This document shows positions 12,101-22,195 of a DNA stretch of 64,000 bases, piece by piece; the stretch's first letter is position 1, and each line of letters begins with the position of its first letter. The translations under genes were made by a program, and so were the position numbers. The notes under the pieces are model-generated. The model did not search any database. It had not been told where the DNA came from and saw nothing but the letters and a program-made list of their open reading frames with translations. Origin of the DNA: Desarmillaria ectypa (taxonomy: Eukaryota > Basidiomycota > Agaricomycetes > Agaricales > Physalacriaceae); NCBI GenBank assembly GCA_030407005.1, contig JAUDYN010000008.1, forward strand, positions 2,294,001 through 2,358,000, in the 5' to 3' direction.

Positions 12101-13900
12101 TTTGTTCTTCAACACAAAGCTGGAATTGCCAACAAAAAGGCAGATCTTCTCAGTTGATGAGATGATCATGATCAAGGAAAGGAGGACAATCAAGATGTAG
12201 TTGTTCTTTCCCCTGAACATTTCTAGGCATTAATATTGCCCACTCCTGAAGAATGAATCATGCATATAAGAGACACAACATGACAGAAAAGTCAGTGGAA
12301 TAAGGGGATTGAGAAATCTCTCAACCATGAATGAGGAATCACCCAAGAAGATAAAATCTTATGGTATGATGGGCGAATCTATATTCCCCAGAAACCTTCA
12401 CTTTGCAGAGAGATCATTTCATAATATCATGTTCATATCACCACAGGACATCCAGGAATCGCAAAAACCAAGAAACTCATTCTTTACAAATACTGGTGGC
12501 TGAAGATAAAAAGGGACATCGAATCCTATATCAAGGGATGCAAAACTTGTCAATGAATGAAGAGTGACATGCAGGCCAAGGCTGCTCCTCTTCACCCCAA
12601 TGCAATCCCAGATATTCCATGGACTTACATTTCAGTAGACATGGTCACTGGACTCCCAGAATCAGAAGGCTTCGATGCCTTACTCATCATCATGGACCGA
12701 TTCTCAAAAACCATAATTCTTATTCCATATAATGAAGAATTATCTGCTGAAGGATGGGCCCTAATGCTCCACAACCATGTGTATGCAAAACATGGAATGC
12801 CTCAAGTAGTCATCTCAGATCAAGGACCACAGTTCATATTAGCATTCATGAAGGAACTCTACCAAATGCTGAACATTATGCAAAATGCCTCCATGGCATA
12901 TCATCCTCAGACTGATGGACAGACTGAAAGAGTTAACCAGGAGGTTGAAAAATACCTCTGTATCTTTGTTAACTATTGTCAAACTGACTGGGTCACATCA
13001 CTACCCCTCACAGAATTTGCTCACAACAATCAAATTCACTCAGCCACTGGAAAAAGCCCATTCATGGTCCTTTACAGATGGAATCCCCAGCTTATTCCAG
13101 AATCAATCCAGAAAATGAGCTTTGCCAATCCCACAGCTGTCAATTTCACTGAAACCATGGTCAAAGTCCATAAGAAAGTCCATGATGCTTTGGAAAAAGC
13201 AGCAGTACAAATGAAGGTGCAATACAACAAAAAGAAACAGTTATCATGAGAATACCAAGTCAGTGATAAGGTCTGGCTCGATACCACCAACCTTCATCTT
13301 CCACGACCAAAGAAAAAGCTGGATGACAAATGAACAGGACCATTTGAGATTGTCAAAAAGTCAGGAGCAGCAGCATACAAGCTAAAGCTGCCACCTCATT
13401 GGAAAATACACCCCTGATTCAATGAGAAACTGTTGACTCCTTACATCATGCCATCATTTCCAAACCAACAACAGCTGCTGCCTCCTCCCCCAGACCTTGT
13501 TGATGGCCAAGAAGAATATGAGATTAAAGAAGTTTTGGATTCACACACCAGAAAAGTATGCTCCAAAAAAGGACAACCATCCAGAGAAGTCATGGATTAT
13601 CTGGTCAAGTGGAAGGGCTGGACCAGAGAACACAACTCATGGGTCTGAGAAAACGAAATGTCAAATGCTATGGAAGCAATAAAAGAGTACCAGGCTAGTA
13701 TAAACCATGCCCTATATACTCCAAAAATCATAACCAAGAACAAGACAGTGGCCAAGATACTGGACCACGAATACTCAGAAAACAGTGACATAGCCTATCT
13801 TGCTAAACAAAAAGATGGATATACCAAATGAATCATCAACTCAGACAAAGACTTATAGAAAAAGCTGACTGATCAGTACTAGACCAGTCAAATCGAAACA
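9171..13900 (+). pseudogene. Gypsy pol with chromodomain, copy 2 (broken)
   Basis: The protease region reads MLLDSSCTGSS near 10,300, retaining the Asp lost in copy 1. An uninterrupted 235-codon stretch (11,316-12,023) covers the RT fingers/palm with intact YLDDI (Asp codons 11,373-11,378) and RNase H (EADASDGAIGTIL). A 230-codon stretch (12,557-13,249) covers the integrase core: Asp in SVDMVTGLPES, Asp in VISDQGPQF, and Glu in ERVNQEVEKYL, the DDE triad. Near 13,515-13,700 a chromodomain is readable (YEIKEVLDS and YLVKWKGWTREHNSWV) with a TGA just after NSWV. Stops elsewhere and a frame change between the RT and IN stretches make it non-functional as a whole. Confidence 0.8.
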
Positions 13901-13962
13901 CAGTTTGATGCTCCTGAAGAAGAACCTTAGCAGTCAGAATGACTGCTTTAACAAGGGGGTAA

Positions 13963-14378
13963 TGTTATGATTTTTCTGTTATCTTATCTTATCAGAGTCA
14001 TATGCATGACTCATCCATCTAATCAACCATAGTATCCATCTTGTATCAACATACTCACTGACCACCACCCTTGTTCTCACACAAAGACACCCCACACTCT
14101 TCCTATTGGACCAAGATCCTTCTGGATCCACCTTACTTTGACACTGTTCCAGCATGGACTATACTGTTTCATCTAAATATAACACCATACTTACAGTATA
14201 TAAATAGAGCAAACTTCACTGTTGTACTCTATCTTTTGACTAAATTACACTCACATACTTTCTATTCATACACCGAAGATCTAGCCCAAAGTCTCATATG
14301 AGTGACTGCCTGAACATGAAGCAGCTCAGAGACCCAAAGGCTTATGTCCCAAGTCACATGATAGACAAGGATGTAACA
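13963..14378 (+). repeat. Ty3/gypsy LTR, right copy
   Basis: It begins TGTTATGATTTTTCTG and ends AAGGATGTAACA, directly after the purine-rich AACAAGGGGGTAA (polypurine tract, about 13,950-13,962). It shares the TATATAAATAGAGC box and the TTATGTCCCAAGTCACATG segment with the left LTR at 254-612. It is longer (416 versus 359 bp) and clearly diverged, so the two LTRs are unlikely to be an unaltered pair from one insertion. Confidence 0.7.
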
Positions 14379-14572
14379 TATATAAGTAGGGTAGTTTTCA
14401 TGTATATTCCCTATCTTTTGACTAAACTTAATCTTCATACCAACTACTTTACATATCCAAAGATCTAGCCATGCTCTAAATCATGGGTGATTGTCCAAAT
14501 GCGAGACAGCCCTTAGAGTTGTGCATGATCCCAAGATCATATGCAGTTGGGTCCTAACACCATCTAATAGTG
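14379..14572 (+). repeat. Third gypsy LTR fragment (3' half)
   Basis: It starts TATATAAGTAGGGTAGTTTTC, matching the middle of the LTR at 254-612 (TATATAAGTAGAGTAG). It continues through GGGTGATTGTCCAAATGCGAGACAGCC, matching that LTR's end region, and finishes near GGTCCTAACA. It is joined directly to the end of the right-hand LTR, so a further partial LTR lies in tandem. Confidence 0.6.
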
Positions 14573-14589
14573 TAACCACTATTTTTTGT

Positions 14590-14826
14590 TGACAATCAGT
14601 CAGCAATTAAATTTGCTGAGAACTCCATATTCCACACATGATTGAAGCACATAGATATACAGCATTGCTTCATTCAAAGCACATGACTTCAAATGAAGTC
14701 AAAGTTTAGCACTGCACATCAGAGGAGAATTTAGCAGATATATTCACTAAAGGGCTACCAAGACCATTACATGAATATCTATCTGTAGGTATTCTAGGAG
14801 TTTGTGTTGTGAAAAACGGGGGATGA
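14590..14826 (+). pseudogene. Ty1/copia RNase H C-terminus (remnant)
   Basis: Translation gives the typical end of copia RNase H: VDNQSAIKFAENSIFH, then a stop where Arg is expected, LKHIDIQ, and after a frame change NLADIFTKGLPRPLHEYLS, ending VVKNGG-stop at 14,824-14,826. The ADIFTKGL motif is diagnostic for the family. The reading frame runs a few codons into the LTR that starts at 14,805. Two TGA codons and a frameshift show decay. Everything upstream of RNase H is absent, replaced by gypsy LTR sequence at about 14,572. Confidence 0.8.
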
Positions 14827-15050
14827 ATAGATCAGTTCATTCCCAGTTAGTACATGCACAGTGTCAGGCCAATAGTATTGCGCTTGGCTGAGCTCTGCAA
14901 ACGCATGCAGATGTACACTACTGTACCTACTTATATACTAAATACTAATTTACTAGAATCTTCTACAACTTTCCTAATATTTCTCTTAATCAGCAAGTTC
15001 GGCATGATGCTGGATTGCCATCATCTCAGCTCAACTCTCAAATCCCAACA
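14805..15050 (+). repeat. Ty1/copia 3' LTR
   Basis: 246 bp, beginning TGTTGTGAAAAACGGGGG and ending CTCAAATCCCAACA. Boundaries are fixed by the two solo copies with target duplications at 1150-1397 and 39,126-39,372. It contains a TATATACTAAATAC box. It follows the RNase H remnant directly, so it is a 3' LTR whose element has lost its other end. It has four CpG sites, intermediate between the other two copies. Confidence 0.85.
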
Positions 15051-15069
15051 GTTTGGAATTGAGGAGGAG

Positions 15070-15356
15070 TGTTGGGATAGCAATCCCAAGCAAGTACTAG
15101 ATTGTACTTGAAGGATTGGCTTACTCAGCAGGATTAACTTTGGACCATAAAAGTGGACATACATGGTATTTCATAGTAAGTTCTAGAAGTAGTACAACAT
15201 GTATTTAAGTAGGACACCTCTTGCTCAAGAGGTAGTATTTTACCATCTTTTCTACATTCTCCTCGCTTTCATTACAACAGGCCTAAAGTTAATCCTGCTA
15301 AGTAAGCCAATCCTTCAAGTACATTCTAGTACTTGCTTGGGATTGCTATCCCAACA
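15070..15356. mobile_element. 287-bp element with about 73-bp terminal inverted repeats
   Basis: The left end reads TGTTGGGATAGCAATCCC inward. The reverse complement of the right end is the same, and the match continues for about 73 bp with only two mismatches. Each tip is itself a hairpin: TTGGGAT, loop AGCA, ATCCCAA. The centre holds a perfect palindrome ACCTCTTGCTCAAGAGGT (15,216-15,233) and TATTTAAGTAGG. No coding frame. It could be a MITE/foldback element. The TG...CA ends and the preceding purine run GAATTGAGGAGGAG (15,056-15,069) also allow it to be the 3' LTR of another copia-like element. No target duplication is seen. Confidence 0.65.
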
Positions 15357-15838
15357 TGTTCAGGCCTTCATATATGCATTATCAGTGAGAATTTAGGTGG
15401 AGTGAGAGGGAAAAAATGGATGGCATAAATCTGGTTGCTTTTGAGCCTGATGGAGAAAAAATTATGATAACAAGTGACAAACAGTGTTCAGTCAGGTCCT
15501 GATTTGTGGCCATAAGACAAGTCACTGTCAATACAATGACTGTCACAGCTGCAATGGGCAGTGATGGAGATAGAAACTTCAGACCCACAATGAAGAATGG
15601 ATAGCCATGGACTTGTCAGTGAACATAAGAATGAATGAATGAATTTTGTTTATCCGGCCCGGCAGCGGAAATTGCCGTGTGAAAGAACACGGGGTGTGCC
15701 AGCGAAGTGCCAGCGGAAGGTTATCAAGTTGTTATCTATCTACATACGGCCGTTATAACGAGGGAAAATGTTGAAGACTGCCTAAATCGTCTGTAAAAAT
15801 AAAATTAAGCAAAGGCAAACTGTCTAAATTTCTGGGAA
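15357..15838. other. Boundary region between repeat block and genes
   Basis: No gene or repeat recognised. At about 15,640 the sequence changes character: AT-rich, CpG-poor sequence with a GAATGAATGAATGAAT run gives way to CpG-containing sequence (CCGGCCCGGCAGCGG). The start of that shift is taken as the edge of the retrotransposon block. The 3' end of the minus-strand gene at 15,839 follows. Confidence 0.4.
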
Positions 15839-17091
15839 TCAGTGCGAGGCCGTGTACGCGAGAAGAGATTCATTGAAAGGCGGATTGAGAACGATGTCGG
15901 TGTAGCTCCTTGGAACTGGGAGCATGTCAAGAAAATTCAAATCAATCGTCGGAACATGGTACTTACTGCAATAATCTCCACCAGTAGGCCCAACATGAGG
16001 GCAATGAATGTCCGGGCGGTATTTAACCATGTCTATAACATTTTTTAGTCTCTGCCGGGATGAACACTATGACTGGTTAACGTACTCTTGTGGACATAAC
16101 GACAGAAGCCGGTCTATTATATACGAGTGAGTAACGAAACATGATACATCAACTATGACAGGTCACTTGCATTCTCGCCACCGGACCAGGATGCACCAAA
16201 TGGCACCTCCTTCGTCAAGAATTGTACGCATTGCTCATAGCTGATTGGAAAATGTTAACGCCTAAGCATGCATACGACAGGCCTAACACGTACGATTCAT
16301 ACTGCTGGTTTTCACCTAAACAGTACATCTGTGCCTCCGTGCATATATCTGCCGCAGCACGATGCACAATGATATCCGTCGAGTTACCGTAATTCACACC
16401 GGTCGTGTTAGCGGCCATCAACTCTTCGGCTACTTTGGGAACTAATAAAGGAATATAATAGTCCCAGGCCTGTGACCAGCGTCTCAAAGTTGCGTCGTAG
16501 GAGGTTACTTTCATGGTCTCGTCGTCGAATCTGAGGATTACATCGATTTGGATCGGCAGCGTGAGATTCACTGTTGAGAAGAGGAGATCGGTGATGAAGC
16601 TGACGTAAACAACAGGTTGCTCGACGACGAGAGCTTGTGGGGCTGTCGTGACGGGGGTGCCAATGAGCTGTGTGGTATTGGCTGTGGCACCTTCCAGGAA
16701 GAGACCGTAAAGGTATTCTGGAAAGGTATTATTAGGTTATTCATGGAACTGTAAAAGTGTGCCTACCGATGTTCAACTCCTGACCAACAAAGTCTAGTAA
16801 AGGAAGGTTAGTGAACCTATACGATCCCCGGGAGGAAATGACTTACTGGTGGTAATATCAATCCGCCCCACGACGTTGTCCGCCAAAGTTGAGGCGTTCC
16901 CCTGCTCCACGATTGGGGCTGGATTAACAAAACTATACGGTGGGTGGTTAGTGTACTTGTCGCACTGGCAGGTTGGATACGCACTCTGCTCCGAACTTAT
17001 TAACAGCGGCAATGTAGGTTTCGAGGGACTGCCAAGCAGCCGCACGCAGTGAGAGGGTACCAAGCAGATATCCGATGGAAGAGAGACGCAT
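15839..17091 (-). CDS. Conserved basidiomycete protein of unknown function, possible signal peptide
   Basis: Eight exons on the minus strand: 17091-16985, 16932-16847, 16793-16767, 16717-16294, 16240-16171, 16113-16086, 16032-15967, 15915-15839. They total 885 nt with every phase matching, giving 294 residues. The N-terminus [19 protein letters not shown] may be a signal peptide. Several N-X-S/T sites follow (NAST, NTT, NLT, NST). The C-terminal part is cysteine-bearing ([23 protein letters not shown]), a pattern I associate with uncharacterised Agaricomycete proteins; no function is known to me. The sixth intron (16,170-16,114) starts GCAAGT, a GC-AG intron. The last intron (51 nt) is in frame without a stop, so its retention would lengthen the protein by 17 residues. 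Confidence 0.7.
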
Positions 17092-18284
17092 TTTAGGGCT
17101 CTTGAGAGTCGGTGTCCCGAAGTCACCTCTTATATGAATAGTTCGCCCTTCTTACGCCAAGATCGAACATGAACCGTGTTTGAGAGACCTAAGAGGTCCC
17201 CGGCGCTCACATATTAGTTTCGTCCCTTGCACCGGTGTCGCAAATTCAGCTGGAATAAATTGAGCAAGAACCCGGAGGACGCGCTGGTGCCGTATTATGT
17301 CTGGGCGATCCTTGATTAGTCAACGCACAATCCGACGAATGTTCAATTATCGCTGTTACGTTTATATATGGACAATCGCAAGTTCCGCAGGCACCTTGGG
17401 CGCGAAGGGTTTCCCGCTAGCCTGGACCATCACGTGTGCAGAAAGATGGACTCCTCCACTAGTTTGATTGGGATCTCCCTCCACCCCCGCCCCCCCAAAA
17501 AAACCAATACAGGTCCCTAGAAGTTAGTGAGAGAAATCTATTATGAACGGCTTTCAATGCGGAAGCAGCGGAGCCGAAGTCAGCTCGTAGTTCCTTGGAG
17601 TAAAATGCCTCAATCGGTGCCGCAACATCTATTACAACCTTACTATCTGTGGCCGCTCTACTAGGACACGGAAATCAACAGTGAGCATTACCTCAATATC
17701 AGCGGCGTAAATATAAATCCAGATACATAAGGTATCCACCAGCCTGAGATCATTGAAACGACAGTTAAGATCGCACCTTGCCGGTAATGTTGTAGCTACA
17801 ATGTCCCATTCAGGCAAAGAAAACCAAAGACAGATATAACGGAGCTCGTACGCTGCTAGCACACCAAAAATGTATGATGCTATGATCCTTCCTCATACCC
17901 GAGTGCAACCGGTCTCAAGATTTAAGTATATACTAGTTTCGCACACTGGCAGATCAAGATCGGCCTGGCAGACTTGTTCGGGGAAAACAGTCGATTTTGC
18001 TACATTTCTAGGACGTTCGGACGACCATGAACTGATTACGATGGAGGCGGGAGGCTCAAAATTAGACAGCAAGCGCTGGTCAGGCCTCAAGCAGGAGCTC
18101 CACAGTCAAATTGGAGTCCAAGTCACCCGGGTCCGGCTACCTCCTTGCCATCAGCCATCATGCACATGGACACCACGGCAATATTTCTCTTGCGGCCCAT
18201 CATCATACCCGGCGCATTTTCCCTGGCAGCTCAGCGCTTATCGTCAAACGGTCAGTATCGGGCCCGTCTTGGTTGTACTGGCGA
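17092..18284. other. Intergenic region between divergent genes
   Basis: No gene recognised. The region separates the minus-strand gene ending its 5' side at 17,091 from the plus-strand thioesterase gene at 18,285, so it should hold both promoters. A C-rich run followed by an A-run lies at about 17,482-17,503. Open frames of up to 165 codons here show no family resemblance and overlap on several frames. Confidence 0.5.
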
Positions 18285-19506
18285 ATGGCGCCTTTATATC
18301 AAGCTATCAATGTTCAACTTCAAGAGGATGTGCCGGGTTCACATGCTATCTATCGTGCGGTGGCTGACCAAGAATGGACAGTAGCTGCGTACGTTTACGA
18401 TGACGTCGTTAACGTTGTCCAGGGTACTGACGAATGCTTTGTAGGGTACCCAACGGCGGTGAGCCCTTTTTGCGGAGCCATTGGAGGTCATCGTTAATTG
18501 TGGTCAAGGCTACCTCCTAGCGAACATCATCGATGCATGTATGCAGTTCCAAGCCTCAGCAAAGTCGCACCCGGATCCCATACATGTCACGGCCCATTTC
18601 TTGCACAGCACCGCTGCTGCTCCGTTTCATGTACGCGTCCGAATTCAGAAACGAGGGAAAGGTTTCACGAATCTTGTAGCAGAGCTCATACAGAATGTGC
18701 GTGCCTCCCTTGCCTTCTGGGAAAAGCTCTCACTTGCAGACCAGGACAAAACTACCATCACATCCCATCTCATCTTTGGGATCCTCGCCCCACCAGCAGA
18801 CTCTCCAAACAAGACACTCGCACCTCCTTCGCCTTACGCTCGACGGGTGCCTTTGCACCGGCATCCATCTACCGCCCCATTAGAGCTTGAGAAGATTCGG
18901 GACGTATACAAATTTAGACGGTATTTTCAGTGTACGCAGGAGCCTGAGATCCGAGCCAAGGCTGCTTTGGATAGCCCGACGCGTACCAACAGGACAACAA
19001 TTGGTGGTGGAGGTGTGGAAGGCGGCACTTGGTTCGGCCTGACGGATAAGGATGAGCGGATAACAACACCTTCACTTGCTCTGTTCGCCGATGTCTTCTT
19101 GAATATTCCTCTGCTGATACCGAAAAATGAGCCACAAGCGCTGAGATGGGGGTAAGTTCTCTTCATGACATTTTTACATCGCGGTGATTTTACATACGAC
19201 GTTGATAGCTGGTTCCCTACGATGGTCATAACACTCGAATTCAAGTTTCCAATACCTCCACCGTCTAAAGACCACGCATCCCGGACGGTTGGGATGTTTT
19301 GGCGTGGAAATTTCATAAATGACCCTCAGGGGAGACATGAAACGTATGTGGAGTTGTGGAGTGCACCGTCGGATATCGGGGAAGGTATAGAGGTCAACGG
19401 TTGGCGGGACAATCAAGTCTGTTTGGCTGTCGCTAATCAGATGTCTCTGAGCCTCCCCATGGAGGCTAACCTCAAGCAAGGGAGTAATGACTCGGCAAAA
19501 CTGTGA
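18285..19506 (+). CDS. Thioesterase-like superfamily protein (acyl-CoA thioesterase fold)
   Basis: Five exons: 18285-18388, 18445-18458, 18509-18696, 18745-19151, 19209-19506. The total is 1011 nt in perfect phase, 336 residues, start MAPLYQAINV. The first half contains VPNGGYLLANIIDACMQF and DPIHVTAHFLHSTA, typical of the fungal 4HBT/TesB-like hot-dog family, followed by GKGFTNLVAELIQN and ITSHLIFGIL. The second hot-dog half includes WFGLTDKDERI and, after the last intron, WFPTMVITLEFKF. Exon 2 is only 14 nt and encodes the VPNGG hinge. Intron 2 ends in AAG instead of YAG. The family usually hydrolyses acyl-CoA thioesters; the substrate here cannot be told. There is no targeting sequence. 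It converges with the aspartic protease gene downstream. Confidence 0.85.
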
Positions 19507-20281
19507 CTGTATATCTAAGAATCCTTTGCTACGCCAGTGACGAGCATTGCGTGAAAATGCCTATGCCCTAAAACTGCTCCTGAGTCTCTTTAGCAGCGTG
19601 AAGGGGCGTGTTATTTTTTCGAGTTCTTCGAGCAGGTCAGTAACACCAAGCTTGACGCTGTCCGATGCCTCTCAAAATGACTCGAGCCTCGTGGTCTTTG
19701 AAGCGCGAGAAGAACGTCTGTTGTTCTGTTCCTTGTGGACGTGCCAGGAGGATTTACTGTCCATTCCATGGTACCCAGCTGTCTCTTGTCTGATTCGGCG
19801 AAGATGTCAATGACATTCATGATACGCTGGACGACTTGCCTATCGGTATGTCTCGGGTGTTTGTCCATCCCTAAGTACATAAGAATACTACTTTTCGTTC
19901 AGGGTAGGTGTGAGGCATCGATGCTTTGCCACGGTACGGTTACTTACTGAAGAATACCAGGCATACCAGGAATGGAGCTGTCACAATTCCTGACGTTCGG
20001 CATGTGGTCGCATCCTTCGAGGACGAAGACTTCGTTCGCTATAAATTTTCACAAGAACGGTTACCTACTGGACATCGTTTGCCTCGAGTTCGCCGAGGAT
20101 ACTTCCAGCTCTTTTCAACTGGCGACTATACCTCGAGTTTATCCAGCCATCGTACTTGCAACGCAGATGTCAAAAAGCTTTACTCAAACAAGCGATCATT
20201 AATTCCAGACTGGTCATATATTTATTATACACTGATAACAATCGTATTGACCGAAGCGAATGGAGGACCTGAGATATGTCA
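19507..20281. other. Region between convergent genes
   Basis: This stretch lies between the 3' ends of the thioesterase (+) and aspartic protease (-) genes. A minus-strand open frame (19,880-19,611) and a plus-strand one (19,926-20,348, overlapping the protease end) show no recognisable domain. I see no convincing gene. Confidence 0.4.
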
Positions 20282-22101
20282 TCAATTGGTGTTATCATGT
20301 GTGTGGGGGGTATTAGCCAATCCAACACGGCTGTTCGTCGTGTCATAGACACTATAGAACCTCTGAAGGAAAGCAAAGCCGTCTGAACATTTCAAACTAC
20401 AATCAGCATCAATATGGATATGTGGAGACCACCACGAACCTATGAATTCGAGGCCCGAACCTCCCATGTCACCCATGTCAGCGACGACGAGATAGATTCC
20501 GTCAGGTTTACCTCCCATCATAGTGTTCATGCTCCTAGGCCAGATCTGGGCATTGGGCATCATTTCAAAAGTAGTCTAATCTCGGAATGAGTTTCGAAGG
20601 TGCCAGATAGAAAGCCCAAGCTCACCGAACCCATCTTGAAGCAAAGGTTCTCCATCTTGCTAAATTGCTCTTCGGTGACGCACAAAAGTCCGGTAGCCCT
20701 GCGGATACGTGTCAACTAAAAATCATTTAAATCAGCATTGAATGATCGTACTCGTCCATCTTGGCTCCTGTGGCTTCCATGTACTTCTTATAAGCGCCGC
20801 TGGACATGAGAAGCAGAGTCGTTCCAGTATCAACAATGCCAGCAGTCTTCGACATAATGATGGTGTTCTTTCCGTATGTGACCGACTGGTCGATACCCCA
20901 GTACTTGTTGGCAGGAGACATAGAGGTGATTGGCATGTAGGTGATATCTCCAGTGTACCTAGCCGACAGTTATTGCTAATTGAAACAAAGGTACGACGAG
21001 AAATGGAACTTACTTTGAAGAATCTTCAGAACCAAAGGTCATTTCTCCATTCGACATGTTCCCGCCAGTCGTCGGCTGGAAAGAGATGGCAATCGACTCC
21101 TTCGGAATTTTGCCTTCGCTCTTTAGGTTGTCAGTGACGGTTGTGATGTTTCCCAAGCCATGGACCGTTCCTAAGAGGTACACTGTTAGTTAGGCACTGG
21201 CTACAGGCGGTAATACTCAACGTACCTTGGGTAAGGTCTACCGGTCCAATCCTGTGACTTCGTTAAACTTTGCTCGATGAGAAGAAGAGGAAACGCACCC
21301 CAGGATACCGTCGACGCCCTGGAAACCTTGAGCCGACGAGGCAACACCGATGGACTGTTGGTCGATAACAAGGCCAGGGGAAAGTTCGCATCGGTCGATC
21401 ACTAAATGATTGGGTTTAGAAAGCGCTACGGATGAACGTACGAACCTGTAGAACTTACTTTCCATCCCAGTGAAGGAGCCAGACCCGTAGCTGACATTCT
21501 ACAAACGAAGGGGCGCATGAGACAGTTACTTTGCCATCGCAACTAAAACACGTACAACGGTCTTCCGCGTGCTAGGGAGGAAAATTTGATCAGGACCTTG
21601 AAAATGAAAGACTAGTAATATGACGTACTTCTTCGTCGAAGGCGATGGTTTGTATTCCTTGTCAGCGCCGACCCAGGTGTTGGAGCTTCCTGTGGAATGT
21701 GTAAGCTAAAGAGGCAGAATTTTATGATAAAATACGCACCCGTATCAATGAGAAGCTTGAAGGATTGACCAGGTTGCCCCACCTTCACCATGGCGGTATA
21801 CGTGACGGCTAAATCCAACAGCATCAGAACCGAAGCATATATTCGCGTAAAGACTCTAGCACGCACCTGCATCCGTCACATCAATTGAATTACCACTGTC
21901 GGACTGGCCAGACTGAGATGGAGTGCGCCCGGACCTGTCTCTCTTGCGCATCTCCTGGATAACAAGGGGACCGTGAGGCTGCTTGCCGGACATGAGCTTC
22001 TGCGCGCGAGCCCTATCGCGGGCAAGGATGTCCTTGGCGTGTGCGCACTTGGGATGGAGATGGGTGGAGAAGGGAAGAACATTGACAGCGACGCGAGACA
22101 T
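20282..22101 (-). CDS. Pepsin-like aspartic protease (family A1, polyporopepsin-like)
   Basis: Twelve exons on the minus strand give 407 residues. Exon 1 is 22101-21867 and exon 2 is 21808-21740. The first catalytic motif LLIDTGSSNTWVG has Asp100, its DTG split by an intron. The flap YGSGSFTG has Tyr131. The second motif AGIVDTGTTL has Asp279. Also present are GVDGILGIGPVDLTQG, SSKYTGDI, PNAQIWPR and RFYSVYDTTNSRVGLA, all typical of the basidiomycete polyporopepsin group. The start at 22,101 has a TATA-like CTATAAAGCC about 90 bp upstream. The predicted N-terminus (MSRVAVNVLPFSTHLH and a charged, Arg/Lys-rich stretch) does not look like a signal peptide, unlike secreted members. Residues 1-85 may act as a propeptide. 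Confidence 0.9.
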
Positions 22102-22179
22102 GATGAAAATAGCGGAGAAGAGTTGTATTCAGGAAAGATGATGGGGGTTGGTGAAGAAAGAGAGAGACGTCCAAATGCC

Positions 22180-22195
22180 CAGGCTTTATAGTCAG
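22180..22195 (-). promoter_or_regulatory. TATA-like element of the aspartic protease gene
   Basis: On the minus strand the sequence reads CTGACTATAAAGCCTG, about 85-90 bp upstream of the ATG at 22,101. It is followed by a pyrimidine-rich TCTCTCTTTCTTC leader, a common arrangement for expressed fungal genes. Confidence 0.45.

Larger units (their letters stand above)
8641..13962 (+). mobile_element. Ty3/gypsy chromovirus-type element, copy 2 interior (5'-truncated)
   Basis: A second copy of the same gypsy family starts abruptly inside gag (ATGGTGAAGACAGTC at 8644, equivalent to about 2950 in copy 1). It runs through the zinc knuckle (CFRCDKKGHLSKDC near 9010-9050), protease, RT, RNase H, integrase and a C-terminal chromodomain to the LTR at 13,963. 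It has fewer lesions than copy 1 in the RT and integrase but still many TGA/TAG stops and frame changes. The chromodomain places the family among the chromoviruses. Confidence 0.85.

Noticed and set aside
17870..18367. 165-codon plus-strand frame upstream of the thioesterase gene
   Set aside because: No family resemblance; overlaps the true first exon in another frame and has several overlapping alternatives.
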